Of a DNA stretch of 64,000 nt, positions 51,301-59,041 are shown one piece after another. Under the pieces are notes generated by a model that saw only the letters and a program-made list of their open reading frames with translations, was not told the origin of the DNA and did not search any database. The position numbers and the translations under genes were made by a program. The stretch's first letter is position 1, and each line of letters opens with the position of its first letter. This stretch comes from Corallococcus sp. CA053C (lineage in GTDB: Bacteria > Myxococcota > Myxococcia > Myxococcales > Myxococcaceae). Location: positions 17,958 to 81,957 of the forward strand of contig NZ_RAWA01000004.1 in NCBI RefSeq assembly GCF_003611675.1. The letters run 5' to 3'.

Positions 51301-52494
51301 ACCGCGCTGCTCTGCACCGTGAACGCGCCCACCACGACGTCGGTGAGCTGCGGCGTCAGCTCGCTCCAGGACGGCGCGCACAGCGTGACGGCGAAGGCCA
51401 CCGACGACACGCTCCAGGCCACCACCTCCGCCGCGGTGCCCCTCACGCTGTCCAATCCGCCCACGGTGAGTCTCACCTCCCCCGCCGCCAACGCCACGTA
51501 CACGGCGCCGGCCTCCGTGCCGCTGGCCGCGACCGCCAGCGCGGGTTTCAGCCGGAGCATCGCGCGGGTGGACTTCTACGCGGACGGCACGTCGCTCATC
51601 TGCTCCAGCACCACCAGCCCCTACGGCTGCACCTGGAGCAATCCCTCTCAGGGAAGCCACACGGTGCGCGCCGTGGCCGTGGACAATGGCAACCCCGCCG
51701 CCAGCACCAACTCCGCCACGGTCTCCATCACCGTGAACAGCGCCACCACCGCACCTGCGGCGCCCTCGGGCCTGACGGCCACGGCGGTGTCGTCGGGGCA
51801 GATCGACCTGGCGTGGACCGATGCCTCCAACAACGAGAGCGGCTTCCAGGTGGAGCGGGCGCCGGACGTCTCCGGGGCCCCGGGCACCTTCGCCCAGGTC
51901 GGGACGCCGGGCGCCAACGTGACGACGTTCAGTGACACGGGCCGGGCCGCGAGCACCCGCTACTGGTACCGGGTCCGCGCGACCAATGCCGCGGGAAGCT
52001 CGGCCTACACGGCCAACGCCAGCGCGACGACCCCCGCAGCGCCCACCGCCCTCGTCGGCAACAGCACCGTGCTGACGACGTCCGACTTCGAGAACGCGGG
52101 CGTCGCGGCGGCCTTCAGCTACGCCGCGAGCGCCACCGGCAACGTCACGCGGCTGAACCTCTATGTGGATGCACAGACGACGGCCACCACGCTCCACCTG
52201 GGCCTGTATGCGAATGGGAGCGGGACGCCCGGCGCGCAGCTGCGCGGGTGCACCGTCACGCCCGTCACGCCCGGCGCGTGGAACGTCTGCACCATCACGT
52301 CACAAGCGGTGACGTCCGGCACGACGTACTGGATTGCCGTCCTCAGCCCCACGGGCGGGGGCAACATCTACTGGCGTCACACCAGCGGCACCGGTTCCTA
52401 CAAGGTGCAGCCGGGCCTGACGACGCTGCCCGCCACGTGGTCCGGCACCGGCGGCTACCCGGGCAGCAATATGTCCGCCTGCGCCGGCAACTGA
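48334..52494 (+). CDS. Very large secreted lipoprotein: helical-toroid-like domain, Ig-like repeats, FN3
   Basis: A 1386-residue lipoprotein (lipobox LLTGC near residue 29). Residues ~60-520 are a helix-rich domain (NAALALLDWHLAHGM, AWAAVQAFKFNGNTAYRDMAINAANQL, FRAFNWATYMVRN) resembling alpha/alpha-toroid polysaccharide-degrading folds; no catalytic residues can be named. Bacterial Ig-like repeats follow (VAITAPSAGQNFTAPATLSL), two jelly-roll modules (VGIDTVGTQNDSDNGG and VGNSTVLTTSDFENAG), and one FN3 domain (PSGLTATAVSSGQIDLAWTD). Probably a surface carbohydrate-binding or -degrading protein. The ATG at 48334 is preferred to the GTG at 48307. Confidence 0.82.
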   Translation: MHSPLPERTVRSLLASRPGLIGALTCMLLTGCVAPSDAPAPTTVRQALACSGGGSIDQHAAQCDGTGKLLSWAPPTNPGSSAAYDYVLDLNQNYLLALPNLSNLTNPSVAKPAYYAHSYLCSGTAPGCSPAGEPVGWPHNPAGLNAMLIESGLAYSPYKNDPRLRNAALALLDWHLAHGMTAVGDHWSQVPYASGASGTLTYAGAQAGGSVGVGDGVGYLQPEKVGALAWAAVQAFKFNGNTAYRDMAINAANQLTSHLRTPSATVSPWPYRVRASDNAVRTGANIVDNFASNVVEPLKLFQELIKLGQAGTLNGAPGYSSTQLSQWQSTQATVLAWLLGTNGPIATQNWTQYFEDVGSDATNNLNQLVPGETAKFLMDNPGLDPSWQAHVQNIIAFIETNFGDTLEFGARPIKEQYAFHYKMGSHTSRYAAVNARYAELTGDATAKDKAFRAFNWATYMVRNSGLTIDGPYPNNVWFTDGWGDFIRHFVIGMGAQPDWAPAGQNHLLRSTSVVKSVTYGPGNEVRYTTYDASATEVLRLAFVPSAVTAGGTALSQRTDLAADGWTFDTGNNALRIRHSTSGVIVISGAPPTAPAVAITAPSAGQNFTAPATLSLGATATPTTGRTLASVTFRAGATVLCTVNAPVTNPVTCTATSSLGNGSHTVSAEAVDNLGESGSASVAITVAGPPTVSILSPASGATLPTGPTTLSASASAGAGRTLTRVEFFQGTTSLCFTTTGTGCTWNATAGTYSNVLARATDSGSPALVTNSAPVSFTVSPSVGGVRLVGIDTVGTQNDSDNGGSVNAFQYTAVATGTLGTLKVFAAPGNANASLSIGVYSDASGAPGTLLSSCTTTVVDPLPLVTGQWYGCTAAPQVTVTSGTVYWLALLGANGGGVFRYMDLPTGSMRYSPTGLSALPGPTFGTSTVYTGASSASMYGLSAGSSTAPTVSITQPAANANFTVPANLNLQATATAGPGRTLTKVEFFDNGTALLCTVNAPTTTSVSCGVSSLQDGAHSVTAKATDDTLQATTSAAVPLTLSNPPTVSLTSPAANATYTAPASVPLAATASAGFSRSIARVDFYADGTSLICSSTTSPYGCTWSNPSQGSHTVRAVAVDNGNPAASTNSATVSITVNSATTAPAAPSGLTATAVSSGQIDLAWTDASNNESGFQVERAPDVSGAPGTFAQVGTPGANVTTFSDTGRAASTRYWYRVRATNAAGSSAYTANASATTPAAPTALVGNSTVLTTSDFENAGVAAAFSYAASATGNVTRLNLYVDAQTTATTLHLGLYANGSGTPGAQLRGCTVTPVTPGAWNVCTITSQAVTSGTTYWIAVLSPTGGGNIYWRHTSGTGSYKVQPGLTTLPATWSGTGGYPGSNMSACAGN

Positions 52495-52502
52495 GCCACC
52501 GC

Positions 52503-53612
52503 TCAGCGGATGGAATCCAGCAGCTCGCGGAGGGCATCCCGGGTCGGCCCGGTCGAATCGCGGACCACCGACTCCAAGATGCCCTTCGCGCGGAACAGGG
52601 TGGAGGGCTCCACCTCCACCAGCGCGGACAGCGCGGCGCCCTGAAGCTCGGGCGCCGCCGCCGGGCCCAGCTGGCCCTTCAGCAGGAAGAGGGCCTCCGC
52701 CGGTGGCGCCCCCAGCCGCAGCAGCGCCACGGCGGCATGGGCCGCCACGGAGGGGCTCGGATCCTTCAGCGAGTCCCGCAGGGCCGTGAGCGCGTCCTCC
52801 GACACGGGGCCCGTCAATCCCAGCAGGGCCACGGCCTCCAGGCGACTGGGCGGCTCCGGCTCCTCCAGCGTGCGCAGCAGCGCGGGCTCCAGGTCGGTCA
52901 GCCTTGGGAGGGATTGGCCTCCCTGGCGACGCTCCTCCACCAGACTTCGCAGCGACACGATGGCCAGGTAGAGGCGCGCGCCCTCCGCCTTCCGCACCTG
53001 CTCCACCAGCCGGGGCGCCGTGACCTCCGGCGCCAGCGGGGCGAGTGAGCCCAACGACTCCACGGCCGCGATGGCCACCGGCTCCTCGTCCTCCAGCAGG
53101 GCGAACAGCCGGGGCAACCACGGCAGCGCGGCCTGACCCACCCGTCCCACCACGCGCGCCATCGCGCTCCGCACGGAGGCGTGGGGATGCTCGAATGCGC
53201 CGTCCAGGACGGAGAGCCGCGAGGGGTCCACGCGGCACACGTTGGCCAGCACCTGCGCCGCGTGCTCCACGTCCTGCCCTTCGGCCTCCACCCGCGTCAC
53301 CGCTTCCAGGACGGCCTGGACGGCGGTGCTGGCGAGGCCCGCCTGCGGAGGCCACCAGCAGGCCTGCAACAGGGACAGGAGCGGCGCGACGACCTTGGAC
53401 CCGGGCCGGCCCAGCTCCTCCAGCAGCGCGCGGGCAGTCCGCTCCCGCGCATCCACATCCCCGGTGCCGAGCAACTCGCCCAGGGCCTCCTGCGCCTCCT
53501 CCCGCGCCCCGGCATCGCGCGAGGCGAGGCGGACAAGCCATTCAGCAACGGTCGGGACACGACTCAAGCGGGGCTCCTCACGGCGCGGGGTCGAGGGATC
53601 ATCCCGCGACAC
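52503..53612 (-). CDS. HEAT-repeat protein
   Basis: A 369-residue protein built from about eight to nine ~35-residue helical pairs of HEAT type (for example HPHASVRSAMARVVGRVGQAALPWLPRLFALL and DPSPSVAAHAAVALLRLGAPPAEALFLLK). No catalytic motif and no signal peptide; probably a binding scaffold. The GTG start has only a weak ribosome site. It follows the small lipoprotein by 10 bp and the metallopeptidase-like gene, suggesting one operon. Confidence 0.82.
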   Translation of the reverse strand: MSRDDPSTPRREEPRLSRVPTVAEWLVRLASRDAGAREEAQEALGELLGTGDVDARERTARALLEELGRPGSKVVAPLLSLLQACWWPPQAGLASTAVQAVLEAVTRVEAEGQDVEHAAQVLANVCRVDPSRLSVLDGAFEHPHASVRSAMARVVGRVGQAALPWLPRLFALLEDEEPVAIAAVESLGSLAPLAPEVTAPRLVEQVRKAEGARLYLAIVSLRSLVEERRQGGQSLPRLTDLEPALLRTLEEPEPPSRLEAVALLGLTGPVSEDALTALRDSLKDPSPSVAAHAAVALLRLGAPPAEALFLLKGQLGPAAAPELQGAALSALVEVEPSTLFRAKGILESVVRDSTGPTRDALRELLDSIR

Positions 53613-53622
53613 CCACGGCCCG

Positions 53623-54036
53623 TCACGGAGGAACAGCGGTGACGTGGCCCTCCGCGTCCACGTCGAAGTGGAGGGTGCCCCGGTTCTTGCCCACCACGTA
53701 GAGGGCGTAGCGCCCCCCGGGTTGGAGCGCCCGGGGCTCCTCCACCGCCATGAACCCCGTGGGAGGCTCCCCGTAGGTGAGCGTTCCCACGCTGTTGAGG
53801 TCGCCGAAGGGTTCCGCCCGCAGGTGCCAGAAGACCTCTCCGGCCCGGTCCAACACCTGGACGGTGTTGTAGCGGGGACGGTCCGGATGCTCGGGGTCCT
53901 CCACCTCGAAGCGAGGGGCGGGCAGCTGCTGCGCGCCCGCCGCCAGGGTCACCTGGATGACCGGACGGCAGGCGGTGAGCAGCAGCAGCAACAGCGCCGA
54001 ACACCACCACGGACTGGCCCCACGCGGCGACGTCAT
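53623..54036 (-). CDS. Small lipoprotein of unknown function
   Basis: A 137-residue protein with a clear lipobox LLTAC (Cys23) after a hydrophobic leucine run, then a beta-rich domain (YNTVQVLDRAGEVFWHLRAEPFGDLNSVGTL, ALYVVGKNRGTLHFDVD). It starts 3 bp after the metallopeptidase-like gene stop, so it is translationally linked to it. It could be an immunity or anchoring partner of that protein (inference only). Confidence 0.75.
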   Translation of the reverse strand: MTSPRGASPWWCSALLLLLLTACRPVIQVTLAAGAQQLPAPRFEVEDPEHPDRPRYNTVQVLDRAGEVFWHLRAEPFGDLNSVGTLTYGEPPTGFMAVEEPRALQPGGRYALYVVGKNRGTLHFDVDAEGHVTAVPP

Positions 54037-54039
54037 GGA

Positions 54040-55605
54040 CTAGGGCGCTCCCTTGCCGGCCCGCACCTGCGCGAGCGCGTCGTTCAGCTGGGCCGTGTAG
54101 TCCTTGCCGTTGTAGCGGAAGGTCGCGCCGGGGTTGTCGAAGAACCCCGAGAGCTGGGCCTGCTGGAGGAACTCCGCCTGCTGCTCCGGGTTCAAGTCCT
54201 TCCAGGCCTTGCCCGCGTCCAGGCCCTTCTCGAAGTCGTAGCCGTCCCCGATGTACTGGGCCACGAGCGCCTCGCTCATGTAGTCCGTGCCGCCGTTCTG
54301 GTGCTGCCAGACGTGCGCCGACTCGTGCACCAGCAGGTCCGGCGTCAGCGGCATGTTCTCCGGCGGGATGTAGATGGTGTTGCCGTGCGTGAACGCGCGC
54401 CCGGTGGTGCTGAACAGGCCGGAGCTGCCTTCCTTGATGCGCATGGCCGAGTAGTCGATCTTGTCCCCGTACACCTTGCGCAGCGTCTCAATCTCCGTGG
54501 AGCTGAGCTTGCGCGCCGGAGGCTCCAGGCCAATCAGCGTCTGGATGCCGCTGACCGCGCGGCCCGCGAGCATCAGGAAGGCATCCACGGGCGTCTGCAC
54601 GAACGTCTTCAGCAACCCCAGGCCCATCTGTTTGAAGCCTTCCCCGAACTTCCCCTGGAAGAGCTTCCCGATGCCGCCGAAGAAGGTCCCGATCCCTTCC
54701 CCGATGTTGCGCACCGCGCCCTTCGCGGCGCTGACGATGCCCGTGGCCATGCTGCGAACACCGTCGAACACGCGCACGGCGACCGTCTTCACCGCGCCGC
54801 CCACCGCCTTCGCCGCGGTGCTGATCGCGCCGCCCACGGCGGTCGCGGCGCTCCCCACGGCCTTCACCGCGGTGCTGACCGCGCTGCCCACCGCGTTCGC
54901 CGCGGTGCTGATGGCGCCACCCACGGCCTTGCCCACGGTGGAGACCGCGTCGCCAATCGCCTTGAACGGGTTCCAGAACTCGACCTGCGTGTCCTTGCCG
55001 TCGACCTTGATGATGCCCTTGTCGTTCTCCGCGCGGATGTCCGCCACCTGCTTGGGGGACAGCTTCTCGCCGGACAGGATGCGGCGGAACAGCTCGCCCT
55101 CGTCGCCCTGGGTGTCCTGGGTGTTGAGCTTCGTGTCCAGGTGGTGGCCCGCCTCCTCCACGAAGGTGGAGGCCGCCAGCGACGGATCCAACGACTCGTT
55201 GATCAACACCGTGCCGGACGCGGCGTCATACGCGCCGTTGGCGCCCTGGAGCGTCTCCGCGGAGACGAGCTTCACCGGGGGAAGCCAGCCGAAGTCACCC
55301 TTCTGCGCCTGCTGCCGGAACTGTTCGGCCTGCGCGGCGTTGTAGCCCTCGCCGTACACGGTGCGCATCGTGTCGTGGAACTTCTGCTTGTCCGACGACA
55401 GCGCTCCGAACTCCCGCTGGAACGTGGCCGTCAGGTCGGGCGACTTGCCGACGAACGCACTCTGTTCGGAGAAACCGGCCCGGCGCGCGGTGGCGCCGGA
55501 GGTCGTCGTGGTGGCGGCATTGCCCGCCGTGCGCGCTGGAGCACTTCCCGCCGGCGTGAGCGCCTTGCGAGGCTCCAGCGGCGGAAGCTTCGTCTGAATC
55601 CGCAT
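54040..55605 (-). CDS. Putative zinc metallopeptidase with glycine-zipper segment (DUF4157-like), possible toxin
   Basis: A 521-residue protein without a classical signal peptide. Residues 420-440 hold LLVHESAHVWQHQNGG, an HExxH zinc site (H427, E428, H431) of the DUF4157 type. An earlier EEAGHHLD (150-156) resembles the core of another peptidase-like fold. Between ~216 and ~275 lie repeated Ala/Gly/Val 10-11-mers (KAVGGAISTAA, NAVGSAVSTAV), a glycine-zipper-like segment able to insert in membranes. Such combinations occur in secreted effectors. The ATG at 55605 has GGGGGAG upstream. A small lipoprotein and a HEAT protein follow. Confidence 0.75.
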   Translation of the reverse strand: MRIQTKLPPLEPRKALTPAGSAPARTAGNAATTTTSGATARRAGFSEQSAFVGKSPDLTATFQREFGALSSDKQKFHDTMRTVYGEGYNAAQAEQFRQQAQKGDFGWLPPVKLVSAETLQGANGAYDAASGTVLINESLDPSLAASTFVEEAGHHLDTKLNTQDTQGDEGELFRRILSGEKLSPKQVADIRAENDKGIIKVDGKDTQVEFWNPFKAIGDAVSTVGKAVGGAISTAANAVGSAVSTAVKAVGSAATAVGGAISTAAKAVGGAVKTVAVRVFDGVRSMATGIVSAAKGAVRNIGEGIGTFFGGIGKLFQGKFGEGFKQMGLGLLKTFVQTPVDAFLMLAGRAVSGIQTLIGLEPPARKLSSTEIETLRKVYGDKIDYSAMRIKEGSSGLFSTTGRAFTHGNTIYIPPENMPLTPDLLVHESAHVWQHQNGGTDYMSEALVAQYIGDGYDFEKGLDAGKAWKDLNPEQQAEFLQQAQLSGFFDNPGATFRYNGKDYTAQLNDALAQVRAGKGAP

Positions 55606-55687
55606 GATGTTCTCCCCCTCTTCTGGTGCAGCTGAGAAAGCCCAGCATACATCGGAAGCCTGGAGACACATCAAGCCGGGGAGGCTT

Positions 55688-56071
55688 TCAGACCTGGGCC
55701 ATCTGGATGAGGTTGCCGCAGGTGTCCTCGAACACGACGGCGGTGACGGGCCCCAGCAGCGTGGGCTTGCCCCGGAACACCACGCCCAGCTTCAGCATCC
55801 GCTCATATTCCGCGTGGCAGTCATCGACGGCGAACGACGCCAGGGGGATGCCCGCGTCGAACAGCGCCTTCTGGAACACGCGGGCGGCGGGCAGGCCCAG
55901 GGGCTCCAGGAGGAGCTGGGTCCCCTCCTGTTCATCGGGCGACACGACGGTCAGCCAGCGGAACTCCCCCATGGGGATGTCCACCTTGGTCACGAAGCCC
56001 AGCACCTCCGTGTAGAACTGATGGGCCCGGGCCTGGTCGTCCACCATCACGCTCGTCAGGTTGATTCGCAT
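55688..56071 (-). CDS. VOC-superfamily (glyoxalase-like) protein
   Basis: A 127-residue vicinal-oxygen-chelate protein: MRINLTSVMVDDQARAHQFYTEVLGF at the start and VVFEDTCGNLIQMAQV at the end, with the beta-alpha-beta-beta-beta pattern of both modules. The usual metal ligands are only partly recognisable. It could be a lyase, dioxygenase-like or resistance protein. The ATG at 56071 has GGAG seven bases upstream. Confidence 0.88.
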   Translation of the reverse strand: MRINLTSVMVDDQARAHQFYTEVLGFVTKVDIPMGEFRWLTVVSPDEQEGTQLLLEPLGLPAARVFQKALFDAGIPLASFAVDDCHAEYERMLKLGVVFRGKPTLLGPVTAVVFEDTCGNLIQMAQV

Positions 56072-56105
56072 TCCATGTCTCCAGCTGGCTACATCGGGTG
56101 GATCT

Positions 56106-57593
56106 TCAATCAACAGGGTGCGCGCTCAGCGAGAAGTCCGCACCGCGCAGCTTGAGCGCGCAGTCCACGGCGGGCGCACGCGTGGGGTCGCGCAGGAAGG
56201 CCATGGCGATGCCCAGGCCGCACGGGTGGAACGAGGCCCCGTGGCTGCGGCCCCGCATCTCCACGGAGTACGCCCGCGGCATGGCCGACAGCAGCCGGCG
56301 GCTCCACTCTGGCGGCGTGTCCGGGTCGAACTCTCCCGCGAAGATGAGCGTGGGCACGTCGCTGTTCACCGGCGTGTTCTCCACGGGCGAGGCGGCGGTG
56401 ACGTTCCAGGCGCGGCACTCCTCGGGCGAGGCCGCCGCCTCGTCCACGCCGCCCAGCCCCAGGGCGGGAGCATGCTGGGCGGCCATGCGGGCCGGGTTCT
56501 CGAAGGGAAGCTCCTCCGCGCACCACACCGAGTAGCGCAGGCCAAAAGCGAAGGTCGCCGGCCCCTGGTTGTCCTGCACCAGGCGCGTCAGGCGTTCGAA
56601 GCGCCCCTCCGACGCGTCTCCAATGACCTTCGGGATGAGCGGAATCGCAGCGGGGTCATGCAGCGCCGAATAGAGCGCCTCCACCACCTGCGCGCCCCGG
56701 ACCTCCACCGGCCTGCCCCCCGTCGCCGCGGCGTCCAGCTTGAGCGGCAGGGGCCGGCGGTCCGCGGCGGCCACCAGCTTCGCGAAGCGCGCGGGCAGGT
56801 CGGGATACAGCGTCCCGCATTCGCGGTCCACGGCACACCCGTCGAACACCAGGTGGAGCGAGCGGAGCAGGTTGACCCCCGCGACCTCGTCGAAGTTCAC
56901 CTCCGGCGGCAGCACCGAATCCAGAAGCACGCTGCGGACCCCGGCGGGATGCCGGCGCAGCACCGTCAACATCAGCCGCGTGCTGTACGACATGCCGAAG
57001 AGGTTCCACGTCTTCAATTGCAGCAGCTTGCGCAGGTCCTCGATGTCGTCCGCGGTGGCTTCGGTGGTGTAGCCGTCCAGGTCCACGCCCGAGGCCGTCA
57101 ACGTCTCACGGCAGCGTCCCAGGGCCTTCGCCAGCGCGGTGGTCGCCGCGGCTCCACGCAACCGGCCCGCGGCCTGCTCCCCCTTGAGGGCGTTGATCTC
57201 GGGACACTCGAGCGCCGGCTGCGCGAACTTCGCGCCGCGCTGCTCCAGCAGGATGTAGTCGCGCTCGTCCAGGAACGGGTTCCCCTTGCCGGAGTTGCGG
57301 TGCTGGACCGCGCTGCCTCCGGGGCCTCCGGGCATGAACAGCACCGGGTCCGTCGCGGGCTTCGCGGCGCGGCTGCGGAAGATCATCACGGGGAGGAGGA
57401 TGGAGCGGCTGTCCGTCTTGTGTCGGTTCTCGGGCACCACCAGCAGGCCGCAGTCGATGCGCTCCCCGGCAACCACCTCCACCGGGCAGGCGCCGCGCTC
57501 GAAGCGGGGGACGGACGGGGGCGGAGTGGCCTGGGCCCAGGCTCCCCACGACAGACACCCCATCACGACGACACAGCTCCAGGGCACGCGCAT
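56106..57593 (-). CDS. Secreted alpha/beta hydrolase with TAP-like C-terminus
   Basis: A 495-residue protein with a signal peptide ending AWA. The core has MPGGPGGSA (oxyanion), nucleophile elbow FGMSYST with the serine, and the C-terminal TAP-like part with IFAGEFDPDTPP (acid) and GRSHGASF (histidine). It is of the S33 tripeptidyl-aminopeptidase-like family, which removes short N-terminal peptides in the envelope or outside. The ATG at 57593 starts directly before the hydrophobic signal. Confidence 0.88.
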   Translation of the reverse strand: MRVPWSCVVVMGCLSWGAWAQATPPPSVPRFERGACPVEVVAGERIDCGLLVVPENRHKTDSRSILLPVMIFRSRAAKPATDPVLFMPGGPGGSAVQHRNSGKGNPFLDERDYILLEQRGAKFAQPALECPEINALKGEQAAGRLRGAAATTALAKALGRCRETLTASGVDLDGYTTEATADDIEDLRKLLQLKTWNLFGMSYSTRLMLTVLRRHPAGVRSVLLDSVLPPEVNFDEVAGVNLLRSLHLVFDGCAVDRECGTLYPDLPARFAKLVAAADRRPLPLKLDAAATGGRPVEVRGAQVVEALYSALHDPAAIPLIPKVIGDASEGRFERLTRLVQDNQGPATFAFGLRYSVWCAEELPFENPARMAAQHAPALGLGGVDEAAASPEECRAWNVTAASPVENTPVNSDVPTLIFAGEFDPDTPPEWSRRLLSAMPRAYSVEMRGRSHGASFHPCGLGIAMAFLRDPTRAPAVDCALKLRGADFSLSAHPVD

Positions 57594-57642
57594 GCGGTCC
57601 GTTAAACCAAGCGGACCCGTATCAGGTCCACCCGTCTCTCGC

Positions 57643-58224
57643 TCAGCGGTGCCGCGCGCCGTGCCGGAAGCAGTCGACCACGTGGTCGTCCACGAGCCCC
57701 GTCGCCTGCATCCACGCATAGACGATGACCGGCCCCACGAACTTGAAGCCGCGCTTCTTGAAGGCCTTGGAGAAGTCCTCCGACAGCGCCGTCTTCGCCG
57801 GCACATCGCCCTTCCCCGTCCAGGTGTTCTTGAGGGGCTTTCCGCCCGCCCGGGTCCAGACGAACGTGGAGAAGTCCTCGCCCGCCTCCGCCATGGCCAG
57901 GTACGCGCGGGCGTTGCCGATGGTCGCTTCAATCTTGGCGCGCGAGCGGATGATGCCCGCGTCGCCCATCATCCGCGTGACGTCCTTCTCGCCGAACCTC
58001 GCCACGACGGCCGGGTCGAAGCCCTGGAACGCCTTCCGGAAGGCCTCGCGCTTGCGCAGGATGGTGATCCACGCGAGTCCCGCCTGGAAGCCCTCCAGCA
58101 TCAACATCTCCCAGAGCGTGCGGCTGTCGCGCAGCGGCACGCCCCACTCCTCGTCATGGTAGGCCTGATACAGCGGATCGCTTCCGGCCCAGGCGCAACG
58201 CTGTTGCATCGGTGGGGTCCTCAT
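57643..58224 (-). CDS. tag: DNA-3-methyladenine glycosylase I
   Basis: A 193-residue Tag enzyme, which removes 3-methyladenine from DNA: QRCAWAGSDPLYQAYHDEEWG at the start with zinc ligand Cys and His, LMLEGFQAGLAWITILRKREAFR, GFKFVGPVIVYAWMQATGLVDDHVVDCFRH with the remaining zinc ligands. Its ATG overlaps the stop of the methyltransferase gene by 4 nt, an unexpected coupling for a repair gene. Confidence 0.95.
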   Translation of the reverse strand: MRTPPMQQRCAWAGSDPLYQAYHDEEWGVPLRDSRTLWEMLMLEGFQAGLAWITILRKREAFRKAFQGFDPAVVARFGEKDVTRMMGDAGIIRSRAKIEATIGNARAYLAMAEAGEDFSTFVWTRAGGKPLKNTWTGKGDVPAKTALSEDFSKAFKKRGFKFVGPVIVYAWMQATGLVDDHVVDCFRHGARHR

Positions 58225-58925
58225 GCGGGTCGGGTCAGCAGCGCGAACAGGCCATCACTCCACAAGCGACCGCGCAGCCCGGGCACCAGGCGCTGCCAGT
58301 AGACACTGCTGCGCGGGATGCGGCCGGGCAACGGATAGTCGAAGTCGATGGACTGGAAGCCCGCCTCCTTCGCCATGCGCCGCGCGTCCAGCTCCGTGAT
58401 GGGCGTGATGTGCCCCGAGTCCCGGTAGTCCTGCTCGCAGAACGCGGGGAAGTAGCCCCGCACCAGGAAGGACAGGCGCGCGGTCAGGCTGTCGTTGTTG
58501 GGCGTGGTGAGGAACAGGTGGCCTCCGGGACGCAGCACCCGGAAGGCCTCCTTCACGAAGTGGCGGGGGTTGGCCAGGTGCTCCAGCACCTCGATGGCGA
58601 ACACCCAGTCCACCGACGCGTCCGCGCAGGGCAGCGCGTCCCGGGACACGTCGCACAGGTGGAACTCCACGCCGGGCAGGCGGCTGGCTCCCGCATCGTG
58701 GATGTCCGTGCTGAGCACGCGGTCGATGTTGGGGTTGTGTTGCAACCTGCGAATCCAGCCGCCCTGGCCCGAGCCCACGTCGAGCACCACGCCTGACGCG
58801 CGCTGTCCCGCCACGACCCAGGCCGCGTCCCGCAGCGGCTCCGGGGACAGCCCCTCCTGCCGTTGGGCATAGGCGGCGGCATCATGGCCCAGCGGTCCCG
58901 TGTTGCTCCTTGCGTCCGAATCCAT
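58221..58925 (-). CDS. Class I SAM-dependent methyltransferase
   Basis: A 234-residue methyltransferase: SAM motif I VVLDVGSGQGGW (~46-57), STDIHD, DWVFAIEVLEHLANPRHFVKEAFRVLRPGGHLFLTTPN. The late part (YRDSGHITPITELDARRMAKEAGF) is like methyltransferases that act on lipids or sugars during cell-surface glycan synthesis, but the substrate is unknown. Translationally coupled to the tag gene. Divergent from the flavoprotein gene at 59042. Confidence 0.88.
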   Translation of the reverse strand: MDSDARSNTGPLGHDAAAYAQRQEGLSPEPLRDAAWVVAGQRASGVVLDVGSGQGGWIRRLQHNPNIDRVLSTDIHDAGASRLPGVEFHLCDVSRDALPCADASVDWVFAIEVLEHLANPRHFVKEAFRVLRPGGHLFLTTPNNDSLTARLSFLVRGYFPAFCEQDYRDSGHITPITELDARRMAKEAGFQSIDFDYPLPGRIPRSSVYWQRLVPGLRGRLWSDGLFALLTRPA

Positions 58926-59041
58926 GCGCGCAAGCTTGCCCTGAGTCCCGGGGCGCGGGAAGCAACCCGGGAGAGAGGCGACCGTCCGCCGTGGAAGGTC
59001 GACTATCATCCGCGCGCGCAGCGTCACCAGGAGGCAACCGC

